From NCBI GenBank assembly GCA_963755825.1, contig CAVWLA010000003.1, positions 2,418,001 through 2,482,000 of the forward strand: a DNA stretch of 64,000 bases, in the 5' to 3' direction. Origin of the DNA: DATBQN01 sp963755825 (GTDB lineage Bacteria; Acidobacteriota; Thermoanaerobaculia; Multivoradales; UBA5704). This document shows positions 48,158-58,885 of this stretch, piece by piece. Position 1 is the first letter of the stretch; every line of letters begins with the position of its first letter. The position numbers and the translations under genes are program-made. The notes beneath the pieces are model-generated. The model searched no databases. It worked only from the letters and a program-made list of their open reading frames with translations, and was not told the origin of the DNA.

Positions 48158-49375
48158 GTGGCGACGGAGCCCCTCCCCGCCGCGGCGCCTGCTCTCGCCG
48201 CCGCCGGCCTCTACCTGCACATCCCGTTCTGCTCGGCGATCTGCCCCTACTGCGACTTCGCGGTGGTGACCGGCAGTCGCGCGCGCCGCGCCGCCTTCGC
48301 GCGGCGTCTGGCGGCGGAGGCGGCGCTGTGGTCGGCGGCGCCGGCGTGGACCGCCGTGCCGAGCGCTTTCGACACCGTCTATCTCGGCGGCGGCACCCCC
48401 TCGGCGCTCGCCGGCGAGGATCTGGCGCTGGCGCTCGACGCGGTCGGCGGCGCGCTCGACGTCGCCGCCGGGGCGCGCCTCTTTCTCGAGGCCAACCCGG
48501 AGGACGTCACCGCCGCCGGCCTGGCCGACTGGCGCTCGCTCGGCGTCCGCACCCTCTCTCTCGGCGTGCAGTCGTTCGACGCCGGCGCCCTCCGCTTCCT
48601 CGGCCGCCGGCATTCGCCGGAGGAGGCCCGCCGCGCCGTCGCGCTGGCCCGCGACGCTGGCTTCGAGACCGTCTCGCTCGACCTCATCTACGGCCTGCCG
48701 GGAGAGGGCGCGGCGGCCTGGCGCGCGACGCTCGACGCCGCCCTGGCGCTCGCCCCCGATCACCTCTCCTGCTACCAGCTCACCATCCACGAGGAGACGC
48801 CGTTCGGCCGCCGGCAGGCGCGGGGCGCGCTCGCCGAGCTGCCGGAGGCGGCGCAGGCGGATCTCTTCCTCCTCACCCACGAGGTCCTCGCCGATGCCGG
48901 CTACCCGGCCTACGAGGTGTCGAATTTCGCGCGCTCCGCCGAGCACCGCTCGCGCCACAACCAGAAGTACTGGGACCACACGCCCTATCTCGGCCTCGGC
49001 CCCTCGGCGCATTCCTTCGCGCCGGCGGGCGCCGGCGGCAGGCGCTGGTGGAACGAGCGCGGCCTCGGCGCCTACGAGGCGCGCGTCGCGGCGGGCGAGC
49101 GGCCGGTCGCCGGGGAAGAGGATCTCGCCGCCGCCGATCTCGCCCTCGAGGCGCTCATGCTCCGCCTACGGACGACCGCGGGAATCGATCTCGCGGCCTT
49201 CCGCGCGCGCTACGGAATCGATCTCGCGGCGGCCAACGGCCGGTGGATCGAGCGGCTGGTGGAGGAGGGTCATCTGCGTGCCGACGGCAGGCGTTTGATT
49301 CCAACACCGCGCGGGCTCGCGGTCGCCGACTCGCTGGCGCGGGGATTCGAGCTGGGAGAGGCCGCCGCCGGCTGA
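48158..49375 (+). CDS. hemW: Radical SAM protein HemW (coproporphyrinogen III oxidase-like)
   Basis: 405 aa. YLHIPFCSAICPYCDF is the CxxxCxxC [4Fe-4S] motif with the HemW-type context; SAM-binding GGGTPSAL; SLGVQSFD and DLIYGLPG follow, with HNQKYWDHTPYLGLGPSAHSF typical of HemW/HemN. HemW is a haem chaperone rather than an oxidase in most bacteria (family knowledge). Near the C-terminus a 17-nt direct repeat (at about 49181 and 49214) encodes GIDLAA twice. GTG start with a leaderless-type promoter. Confidence 0.92.
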   Translation: MATEPLPAAAPALAAAGLYLHIPFCSAICPYCDFAVVTGSRARRAAFARRLAAEAALWSAAPAWTAVPSAFDTVYLGGGTPSALAGEDLALALDAVGGALDVAAGARLFLEANPEDVTAAGLADWRSLGVRTLSLGVQSFDAGALRFLGRRHSPEEARRAVALARDAGFETVSLDLIYGLPGEGAAAWRATLDAALALAPDHLSCYQLTIHEETPFGRRQARGALAELPEAAQADLFLLTHEVLADAGYPAYEVSNFARSAEHRSRHNQKYWDHTPYLGLGPSAHSFAPAGAGGRRWWNERGLGAYEARVAAGERPVAGEEDLAAADLALEALMLRLRTTAGIDLAAFRARYGIDLAAANGRWIERLVEEGHLRADGRRLIPTPRGLAVADSLARGFELGEAAAG

Positions 49376-49410
49376 ATCGAGATGGGGACGGCAGGCAGGG
49401 CACACCAAAC

Positions 49411-49445
49411 AAAACCGCCCTGCCGGCTCGGGGCCGGCAGGGCGG
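49411..49445 (-). terminator. Rho-independent terminator of lon
   Basis: CCGCCCTGCCGGC (49415-49427) and GCCGGCAGGGCGG (49433-49445) form a perfect 13-bp stem with a 5-nt loop. On the minus strand it is followed by UUUUGUUUG. It may also slow hemW transcripts from the other side. Confidence 0.92.
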
Positions 49446-49479
49446 GCGTGCTCTCCTAGACTCTCGTGACGGCTGTGGC

Positions 49480-52071
<2,592 letters not shown>

Positions 52072-52240
52072 GTCGTTCGGTCTCCTCCGGCCCCCGTCGC
52101 CGGGGGCGCTTGGCCGGTCTCTCCCGGCTGTCGGCGGCGCCGCGGACGGCTGGCCGGATTGGCGACCCGGTCCGCTGCGCAGTGAGGAAAACCCTCGGCC
52201 TCCGGCTGATATTCCTGTCGATCTTAGCGTCGACCGCTCA

Positions 52241-52378
52241 ATGACAGCCCGGAGATCTGATTTCTTAGCTATCTGCGCTCAGATCGCCTTGGCCTGGCTC
52301 TTCTTGGCTGTGATCGCCGCCGCGCTCCTGGGGTACGTCGCCCGCGGGCGGTGCAACTCTCCTGCCGGCGGCGCGTAG
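52241..52378 (+). CDS. Possible small membrane peptide
   Basis: 45 aa (MTARRSDFLAICAQIALAWL..., one hydrophobic helix, positive and Gly/Ala-rich end). Lower GC than its surroundings and no ribosome binding site. The TAG stop overlaps the next gene's TAGAAT box. Small single-helix peptides do occur next to protease genes, but chance cannot be excluded. Confidence 0.25.
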   Translation: MTARRSDFLAICAQIALAWLFLAVIAAALLGYVARGRCNSPAGGA

Positions 52379-52381
52379 AAT
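52376..52381 (+). promoter_or_regulatory. -10 box (TAGAAT) of the S10 peptidase gene
   Basis: Gives a leader of about 43 nt with GAGGAGG before the ATG at 52431. Confidence 0.45.
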
Positions 52382-52430
52382 CCTCACCGTCCCCTGCCCG
52401 GACAATCCACCTCTCCGAGGAGGCTCCACG

Positions 52431-54083
52431 ATGGCTGTGCCCGTCCGCCGCCGCTCGCCGCTCGCCCTGCCGTTCGTCTCCGCCCTGCTCGCCGCCGCCG
52501 CCCTCCTCCTGCCGCCGTTCGTCCACGCCCAGCCGCCACCCACCGGGCCGGACCCCTCCGGCCTCTCCGCCGCGGAGCCCTCCGGCGACGGAGCGATGTC
52601 CTCGTCCTCCTCCTGCATGAAGGGCTGCCGGGACGGCAAGGAGAAGGACAAGAAGGCGGCGCCGGAGGAGAAGACCAGCCGCACCCGCCACTCGATGACG
52701 CTCAACGGCGAGACGGTGGCGTACACGGCGACGGCCGGGAACTACGCCATGAAGAGCGACGACGGCGACGTCAAGGCGTCGATCTTCTACGTCGCCTACA
52801 CGCGGGACGGGGTGCCGGGGCCGAGCGGCCGGCCGGTCACCTTCTGCTTCAACGGCGGCCCCGGCGCGGCGTCGCTCTGGGTCCACATGGGGGCCTTCGG
52901 CCCCAAGATCGTCGAGCGGCGGGAGGACGGCACCGGCATGCCGCCGCCGGGCCGGCTGATCGACAACGAGTTCTCGCTCCTCGACGCGACCGACCTGGTC
53001 TTCATCGACCCGGTGTCGACCGGCTACAGCCGTCCGGCCCCGGGCGAGAAGACCAGCCAGTTCCACGGCTTCCGCCAGGACGTCGACTGGGTGGGCGAGT
53101 TCATCCGCCTGTGGGTGACGCGCAACGAGCGCTGGTCGTCGCCCAAGTTCATCGCCGGCGAGAGCTACGGCACGACGCGCGCCGCAGCGCTCGCCCGCCA
53201 CCTCCAGGACCGCTACGGGATGTACCTGAACGGCATCGTCCTCGTCTCCTCGATCCTCAACTGGGAGGACCAGGACTTCCACGTCGGCAACGACATGCCC
53301 TACATCCTCATCCTGCCGACCTACACGGCGACCGCCTGGAACTACCACAAGCTGCCGCCCGAGCTGCAGGGCGACCTCGGCAAGGCGCTCGCCGAGGCCG
53401 AGTCGTTCGCCCGCAACGAGTACGCCCAGGCCCTCATGCAGGGCGACCTCCTCACCCCCGAGCGCCGGCGCGAGGTGGCGGCGAAGGTGGCGCGGCTGAC
53501 CGGCCTCTCCGCCGACTACGTCGAGCGCGCCAACCTGCGGGTGGAGATCAACCGCTTCACCAAGGAGCTGCTGCGCGGCGAGCGCAAGACCGTCGGCCGC
53601 CTCGACACCCGCTTCACCGGCAGCGACCTCGACGCCGCCGGCGAGGTGCCGGAGTTCGACCCCGCCGACACCTCGCTCGACGGCCCCTACACGGCGGCGG
53701 TGCAGGACTACATCCGCCGCGACCTCAAGTATTCGAGCGACGTGATCTACGAGCGCGAGAACGACAAGGTCTTCCCGTGGAGCTTCGCGGACTCCGAGAA
53801 CCAGTACCTGAACGTCGCCGAGTACCTGCGCCAGGCGATGACCCACAACCCCGACCTGCGGGTGCTGATGGCCTCCGGCCACTTCGACCTCGCCTGCCCC
53901 TACTTCGACTCCGTCTACACCGTCGACCATCTGGGACTGCCGCCGGAGCTCCGCGACCACATCCACATCGCCCAGTTCGAGGCCGGCCACATGATGTACA
54001 TCCGCAAGTCCGAGCACCGCAAGCTGCGCGACGAGATCGAGCGCTTCATCGCCAGTGCGGTAGCGAAGCCGGCAGGGAAGTAG
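52431..54083 (+). CDS. Secreted S10 family serine carboxypeptidase-like protein
   Basis: 550 aa with a signal peptide (residues 1-34, ending FVHAQ). Alpha/beta hydrolase: the oxyanion region VTFCFNGGPGAASLWVHMGA, nucleophile Ser in FIAGESYGTTRAAALA, Asp probably in ASGHFDLACPY, and His in FEAGHMMYI, matching S10 carboxypeptidases though with a shorter lid. Pro/Ser-rich N-terminal stretch with CMKGCRDG. It likely trims peptides in the periplasm or outside. A 20-nt gap separates it from the convergent CAP-domain gene. Confidence 0.92.
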   Translation: MAVPVRRRSPLALPFVSALLAAAALLLPPFVHAQPPPTGPDPSGLSAAEPSGDGAMSSSSSCMKGCRDGKEKDKKAAPEEKTSRTRHSMTLNGETVAYTATAGNYAMKSDDGDVKASIFYVAYTRDGVPGPSGRPVTFCFNGGPGAASLWVHMGAFGPKIVERREDGTGMPPPGRLIDNEFSLLDATDLVFIDPVSTGYSRPAPGEKTSQFHGFRQDVDWVGEFIRLWVTRNERWSSPKFIAGESYGTTRAAALARHLQDRYGMYLNGIVLVSSILNWEDQDFHVGNDMPYILILPTYTATAWNYHKLPPELQGDLGKALAEAESFARNEYAQALMQGDLLTPERRREVAAKVARLTGLSADYVERANLRVEINRFTKELLRGERKTVGRLDTRFTGSDLDAAGEVPEFDPADTSLDGPYTAAVQDYIRRDLKYSSDVIYERENDKVFPWSFADSENQYLNVAEYLRQAMTHNPDLRVLMASGHFDLACPYFDSVYTVDHLGLPPELRDHIHIAQFEAGHMMYIRKSEHRKLRDEIERFIASAVAKPAGK

Positions 54084-54102
54084 GGGGAGGGGGGGCGAGA
54101 AG

Positions 54103-55107
54103 CTAGGGGCCCTGCCGCGCGAGCTCCTGCACCCAGAGGATGCGCAGGCGGTCCTCGAAGCGGCCGACGGCGAGGCCGACGCCGAGGGTCGTCATCCGCG
54201 GGTCGAGGATGTTGGCGCGGTGGGCCTCGCTGCGCATCCAGCCGTCCACCACGTCGGCGACCGAGAACTCGCCCTCGGCGATGTTTTCGGCGACGAGGGG
54301 CGAGAAGAAGCCGGCGTCCTCAATGCGGTCGCGCGGGTTGAGCCCCTCCGGGGTGAGGTGGCTGTAGAAGTGGCGGGCCAGCATGTCGTCGGCGTGCTTC
54401 TGGGCGGCGGTGTCGAGGCGCGGGTCGTCGGTGAGCGGCGCGAGGTTGGCGCCGGCGCGCAGAGCGTTGACGCGCGCGAACATCTCCTTGCGCACGGCGA
54501 TGAGGTCGCCCAGGCCGGAGACCTGCCGCGCGTAGACCTCGCGCTGCGGCCAGGCGAAGAGGAAGGCGTAGACCGGCACCCCCTTGACCATGGCGACGCC
54601 GACGCCCAGGTCCGCGTAGTCGCGGCTCATCGCGGCGAGAAAGCTGTCGCCGGCCTTCCAGTAGGCCATCACCGAGGCGGCGTCGCCGACGGCGACGGTC
54701 AGGCTCTCGGTCCAGCCCTGCGGCCGGTAGCCGGTGGCGACGATCAGGTGATCGATGGCGTAGAGGTCGCCCGAGTCCTCGGGCGACGGCAGCACGCCGC
54801 GGCGGGCGATCTCCGCGGCGCGCGCCTGCGCCACCCGGTCGAGATCCTTCGAGAGGGCGAGCGGCCGGGCGTGGAAGGCGGCGCGCTCGTGGTTGATGGC
54901 GGCGAGGATCGCCGCGCGCGCCACCGGCGTGCGCGAGGCGGGCGTCGGGGCGGCCGGCGATGCTGGCGCTGCCGGCGGCGGGGCGGCGGGCGGCGGCGCC
55001 TTGGCGCCGGCAGCCGCGAGGGCGAGGAGAGCGCCGAGCGCGGCGGTGGCGAACGAGTGTCGGGAGCCGCGCCGCACGCCGCGCCGGACGCCGCGGGCGG
55101 CGATCAA
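54103..55107 (-). CDS. Secreted CAP (SCP/PR1)-domain protein, second of two paralogues
   Basis: 334 aa. Signal-like N-terminus then an Ala/Pro linker and two CAP-like regions; the C-terminal one is canonical (HADDMLARHFYSHLTPEGLNP, AENIAEGEFSVADVVDGWMRSEAHRANILDP, GVGLAVG). The N-terminal one (INHERAAFHARPLALSKDLDRVAQARAAEI) is degenerate. Starts with TTG at 55107, overlapping the stop of the upstream paralogue as TTGA, so both are co-translated. CAP proteins bind lipids or act extracellularly; no activity can be assigned. Confidence 0.88.
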   Translation of the reverse strand: MIAARGVRRGVRRGSRHSFATAALGALLALAAAGAKAPPPAAPPPAAPASPAAPTPASRTPVARAAILAAINHERAAFHARPLALSKDLDRVAQARAAEIARRGVLPSPEDSGDLYAIDHLIVATGYRPQGWTESLTVAVGDAASVMAYWKAGDSFLAAMSRDYADLGVGVAMVKGVPVYAFLFAWPQREVYARQVSGLGDLIAVRKEMFARVNALRAGANLAPLTDDPRLDTAAQKHADDMLARHFYSHLTPEGLNPRDRIEDAGFFSPLVAENIAEGEFSVADVVDGWMRSEAHRANILDPRMTTLGVGLAVGRFEDRLRILWVQELARQGP

Positions 55108-56036
55108 TTCTTCTGCCTCCGGCCGAAGGTCTGCACCCAGAGGACGCGGAACCCCTTCTTGCTCTCGCCGAGCGCCAAGCCGACCCCGAGATCGCGGTAC
55201 TCGGGGTCGAGGATGTTCTCGCGGTGCTCGGGGCTCTTCATCCAGCTGTCCATCACCTCGTCGGCGGTGAGCTGCCCCAGCGCGATGTTCTCGCCCACCG
55301 CCCGCCAGCGGTAGCCGGCGGACTGCGCCCGCTCGCGGACGGTGTGGCGCTCCGGGCTCTCGTGCTCGAAGTAGCCGCGCGCCAGCATGTCCTCGGCGTG
55401 CGCCTGGGCGGCGCGGTCGAGCTCCGCCGATTCGGCGAGCGGCGGCGACTCCACCCGCGCGCGCTCGCCGTTGACCCGCGCGCGGATCGCCGTGCGCACC
55501 GCCCGCAGATCACGGAGCGCCGACGTCCGCCGCGCGAAGTACTCGCCCTCGGGGGCGGCGAAGAGGAAGGTGTAGAGCGGCGCGCCGTCGAGCCGGCCGA
55601 CGCCGATTCCGAAGTCGCGGTAGTCGACGCCCATCACCTGGCGGTAGGTGTCGCCGCTCTGCCGCCGCCAGGTGCTGACGAGCGCGGTCACCTCGTCGGT
55701 CGAGGAGACGGCGCTCTCCACCCACTCCGCGGCGCGGTAGCCGGCGGCCTCCATGCGGCGCCGCGTGGTCTCCTCCTGGCCGCGCTCGTCGGAGAGGCTG
55801 CCGTGGCGGCCGATCTCCTCGGCGCGCGCCTGCGCCACCCGCTCGAGCGCCGGCTGCAGGGCGAGCGGCGGCGTCCCCGCCCGCGCGCGCTCCTGGTTGA
55901 GCGCGCCGAGGAGCGTCCGCCCGACGGCGCCGGGATCGAGCGTCGCGGCGGCATGGGCGATCACCGCCGCCATTCCGGCCATGGCGCAGCAGATGGCGGC
56001 GACGAGGAGGGGCCGCGAGAGGGCGGAGCGGAGCAT
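55104..56036 (-). CDS. Secreted CAP-domain protein, first of two paralogues
   Basis: 310 aa with a signal peptide (LLVAAICCAMAGMAAVIAHA). Same two-CAP layout as the downstream gene: degenerate N-terminal unit (LNQERARAGTPPLALQPALERVAQ) and canonical C-terminal unit (HAEDMLARGYFEHESPERHT, GENIALGQLTADEVMDSWMKSPEHRENILDP, GVGLALG). The pair arose by tandem duplication, but the two have already diverged widely. The upstream side is the 12-bp repeat region of the MFS promoter. Confidence 0.88.
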   Translation of the reverse strand: MLRSALSRPLLVAAICCAMAGMAAVIAHAAATLDPGAVGRTLLGALNQERARAGTPPLALQPALERVAQARAEEIGRHGSLSDERGQEETTRRRMEAAGYRAAEWVESAVSSTDEVTALVSTWRRQSGDTYRQVMGVDYRDFGIGVGRLDGAPLYTFLFAAPEGEYFARRTSALRDLRAVRTAIRARVNGERARVESPPLAESAELDRAAQAHAEDMLARGYFEHESPERHTVRERAQSAGYRWRAVGENIALGQLTADEVMDSWMKSPEHRENILDPEYRDLGVGLALGESKKGFRVLWVQTFGRRQKN

Positions 56037-56139
56037 GGCGGGAGGTTAACCGGCGGCGGCGAGAAAGCGAAATACGCGCCGGCGAGCGGTGCGTCCCATT
56101 TTACCGCTGCCGCTGGGGCGGCGCTGGCCGCCGGCCGGG

Positions 56140-56211
56140 ACGCTGGTCGAGACGCTGGTCGAGACGCTGGTCGAGACGCTGGTCGAGACGCTGGTCGAGA
56201 CGCTGGTCGAG
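56140..56211. repeat. Six perfect 12-bp tandem repeats directly upstream of a -10 box
   Basis: ACGCTGGTCGAG six times without change; the last copy ends one base before TAAGAT (56213-56218). The repeats occupy the place of the -35 and activator region of the MFS gene. Confidence 0.95.
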
Positions 56212-56212
56212 A

Positions 56213-56218
56213 TAAGAT
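56213..56218 (+). promoter_or_regulatory. -10 box (TAAGAT) of the MFS gene
   Basis: Ten nt before the TTG start at 56229; no ribosome binding site. Confidence 0.45.
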
Positions 56219-56228
56219 CGCCGGCACC

Positions 56229-57515
56229 TTGTCCGCGACGTCCGCGAGCCTGCCGTCAGGACGCCTGTCCGACCTGCCGCGCCTCACCGGCAGGCACTGG
56301 CACATCCTCGCCTTCGCCTGGCTCGCCTGGGCCTCCGGCTTCTTCACCCTCATGCTGGTGAGCTTCGTCCTGCAGCCCATCCAGGACACCTTTGGCTCGA
56401 GCGAGCTCGACCTCGCGCGGCTGACCGCGGTCGGCGTCGGGATGACCGGCGTCGGCGGCTTCCTCTTCGGCTGGATGAGCGACCGGCTGGGGCGCGGCGC
56501 CTCGCTCCGCGTCGCCATCGCCACTTTCGCGGCCGCCGACGTCCTCTGCTTCTTCGCGCCGTCGGCCGGCCTGCTGCTCGCCGCTCGCGCCCTCGCCGGC
56601 CTCGGCGTCGGCGGCACCTGGGGCGCCGGCCAGGCGATGGTGGGCGAGACCTTCCCGCCGGCGCTGCGCGGCCGCTACGGGGCGATCGCGCAGCTCGGCG
56701 CGCCCGCCGGCCTCGGCCTCGCCGCCATCGCCGGCTCGTTCCTGGCGCCGCGCGCCGGCTGGCGCTTCACCTTCCTGCTCGCCGCGCTCCCCGTCGTCTT
56801 CCTGCTCCGCCGCCGCTGGATCCCGGAGTCGGACGTGTGGACCGAGCACCGCCGCCGCCTCGCCGCGGGCGAGCTCGCCGGCGCCGAGCTCGCCCGCGCC
56901 CGCCGCCCGATCCTCGCCCAGCTGGTGGCGCCCGACCTCGCCTCGCTCTTCCTGCGCACCTTCGTCCTCACCGGCCTCAACATGTCGGCCTACTGGTTCG
57001 CCGTCGTCTGGCTGCCGCGCTACCTGCAGAAGCAGCGCGGCCTGTCGATCTTCGGCTCCGGCTGGTGGACGCTCACCTTCGTCGCCGGTTCGATCCTCGG
57101 CTACCTCTCCTTCGGCTGGCTCTCCGACGTCATCGGCCGGCGGCGCGCCTTCACCCTCTACTCGGCGGTGACCGCCTGCGGCCTCCTCATGGTGACGGTC
57201 TTCTGGAGCGCCACGACGGCGCAGCCGCTCATCGGCCTCGGCTGCATGCTGATCGCGGGGATCGGCACCGGCACCTGGTCGTGCTACGGCGCCTACTTCT
57301 CCGAGCTCTTCCCCACCCGCGTCCGCGGCGCCGCGATGTCGATCGACATGAACGTCACCCGCGGCGTGCAGTTCGTGGCGCCGCTCGCCATCGCCTCGGT
57401 CGCCGGCCGCTGGGGGCTCGCCGGCGGCGTCGCTCTCGCCGCCGGCTTCGCCGCCCTCGCCGGCGCCTGGGTGTGGACTCTCCCGGAAACCGCCGGGGCG
57501 AGGATCGCGGCCTAG
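56229..57515 (+). CDS. Major facilitator superfamily transporter (SP/AAHS-like)
   Basis: 428 aa with 12 membrane segments. The loop 2-3 motif is GWMSDRLGRGASLR (MFS motif A, G-x-x-x-D-x-x-G-R-x-x) and is repeated at GWLSDVIGRRRAF in the second half; helix 4-5 has RALAGLGVGGTWGAGQAMVGETFP. These point to the sugar/aromatic-acid branch. TTG at 56229 is the only plausible start after the promoter box; ATG codons are all inside the first helix. A longer frame to the left runs through the repeats (AGRD repeated) and is not real. Confidence 0.88.
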   Translation: MSATSASLPSGRLSDLPRLTGRHWHILAFAWLAWASGFFTLMLVSFVLQPIQDTFGSSELDLARLTAVGVGMTGVGGFLFGWMSDRLGRGASLRVAIATFAAADVLCFFAPSAGLLLAARALAGLGVGGTWGAGQAMVGETFPPALRGRYGAIAQLGAPAGLGLAAIAGSFLAPRAGWRFTFLLAALPVVFLLRRRWIPESDVWTEHRRRLAAGELAGAELARARRPILAQLVAPDLASLFLRTFVLTGLNMSAYWFAVVWLPRYLQKQRGLSIFGSGWWTLTFVAGSILGYLSFGWLSDVIGRRRAFTLYSAVTACGLLMVTVFWSATTAQPLIGLGCMLIAGIGTGTWSCYGAYFSELFPTRVRGAAMSIDMNVTRGVQFVAPLAIASVAGRWGLAGGVALAAGFAALAGAWVWTLPETAGARIAA

Positions 57516-57538
57516 CGCGGATGCGTGGAGGATCGCCG

Positions 57539-58861
57539 ATGAGCAGCAAAGTGTCGCATCCGGCTCCCGAGCTGGCTCCCGCGCTCGCTCCGGCCAGCGC
57601 CTCCGGCCTCGAGCGCGCCGTCTCGCGCTGGGAGATCGTCGGCCTGGCGCTCAACGACGTCATCGGCAGCGGCGTCTATCTGCTGCCCGCGGCGGCGGCG
57701 GCGATCCTCGGGCCGGCGAGCCTCTGGGCGGTCCTCCTCGCCGGCTTCGCCGTCCTCCTTCTCGTGCTCTGCTTCGCCGAGGCGTCGAGCCACTTCGAGG
57801 GGGCGGGCGGCGCCTACCTCTACGCCCGCACCGCCTTCGGCAAGTTCCTCGGCTTCGAGGTCGGTTGGATGACCTGGCTGGCGAGGGTCTCCGCCGTCGC
57901 CTCGCTCTCCGCCGGCTTCGCCCAGGCGCTCGGCTATCTCTGGCCCGGCGCCCAGGGGGGCTGGGGGCGGGCGGCGGCGATCGTCCTGCCGGTCCTCGTC
58001 ATCACCGGCATCAACGTCGTCGGCGTGCGCTCCGGGGCGCGCACGGCGGTCGGCCTCGCCATCTGCAAGATCGTGCCGCTCCTCGTCTTCGTCGGCGTCG
58101 GCCTCTTCGCCGTCTCCTGGGCGCGGGCGGTCGGCGGCGGCGTGCCCGACCATGCGCGCCTGGGCGAGGCGGCGCTCCTCCTCCTCTTCGCCTACGCCGG
58201 CTTCGAGAACATCGCGGCGCCGGCGGGCGAGTTCAAGAACCCGCGGCGCGACGTGCCGTTCGCCCTCATCACCCAGATCGTCATCGTCACCCTGCTCTAC
58301 GCGGCGGTGCAGTGGGTGGCGCTCGGCACCCTCCCCGGCCTCGCCGCCGCCAAGACGCCGCTCGCCGACGCGGCGCGGCTCTTCCTCGGGCCGTGGGGTG
58401 GTTGGCTGCTGACGGTGGGCGCCGCGATCTCCATCCTGGGGAGCAACTCGAACACCATCCTGACCGGGCCGCGCTATCTCTTCGCTCTCGCCGAGGACGG
58501 CTTCGGGCCGCAGGCGCTCGCCTACGTCCACCCGCGCCTGCACACGCCGGCGGTGGCGATCGTCGTGCAGACCGCGATCGCCCTGCCGCTCGCCCTCACC
58601 GGCTCGTTCGTGCGGCTCGCCGCGCTGTCGACGGTCGCCCGCCTCGCCACCTACTTCGGCACCGCCATCGCGGTGCCCTTCCTGCGCCGCAAGTTCGCCG
58701 GCAAGCCGGCGCTCCGCCTGCCGTTCGGTCCGCTGATCCCCATCGCCGCCTCGCTCCTCTGCATCGAGCTCGCCGCCGGCGCGCGGGTCAACGACCTCCT
58801 CGCCGCCGGCCTCGCGGTGGTGGCGGGCGTGCCGCTGTACCTCTTCCGCCGCCGCGGTTAG
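57539..58861 (+). CDS. APC superfamily amino acid permease
   Basis: 440 aa with about 12 membrane segments. GLALNDVIGSGVYLLPAAAAAILGPAS is the first helix with the broken G-S-G substrate site of the family, and FAYAGFENIAAPAGEFKNPRRDVPFAL is helix 6 and the following loop. Near the basic/polyamine or general amino acid antiporter groups. GGAGGA ribosome binding site before the ATG, 23 nt after the MFS stop, so likely co-transcribed. Confidence 0.93.
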   Translation: MSSKVSHPAPELAPALAPASASGLERAVSRWEIVGLALNDVIGSGVYLLPAAAAAILGPASLWAVLLAGFAVLLLVLCFAEASSHFEGAGGAYLYARTAFGKFLGFEVGWMTWLARVSAVASLSAGFAQALGYLWPGAQGGWGRAAAIVLPVLVITGINVVGVRSGARTAVGLAICKIVPLLVFVGVGLFAVSWARAVGGGVPDHARLGEAALLLLFAYAGFENIAAPAGEFKNPRRDVPFALITQIVIVTLLYAAVQWVALGTLPGLAAAKTPLADAARLFLGPWGGWLLTVGAAISILGSNSNTILTGPRYLFALAEDGFGPQALAYVHPRLHTPAVAIVVQTAIALPLALTGSFVRLAALSTVARLATYFGTAIAVPFLRRKFAGKPALRLPFGPLIPIAASLLCIELAAGARVNDLLAAGLAVVAGVPLYLFRRRG

Positions 58862-58885
58862 CCGGCTGGCCGGGCGGCGCACTTT

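Larger units (their letters stand above)
52072..52430. other. 359-bp divergent region between lon and the S10 peptidase gene
   Basis: Contains the ribosome binding site and presumably the promoter of lon (no heat-shock consensus found), a possible 45-codon membrane peptide (52241-52378), and the TAGAAT box and GAGGAGG of the peptidase gene. Confidence 0.5.

Noticed and set aside
55961..56617. Minus-strand protein with an SRPA repeat
   Set aside because: It is the reverse reading of the 12-bp promoter repeats and the MFS gene start, with no domain or ribosome binding site.
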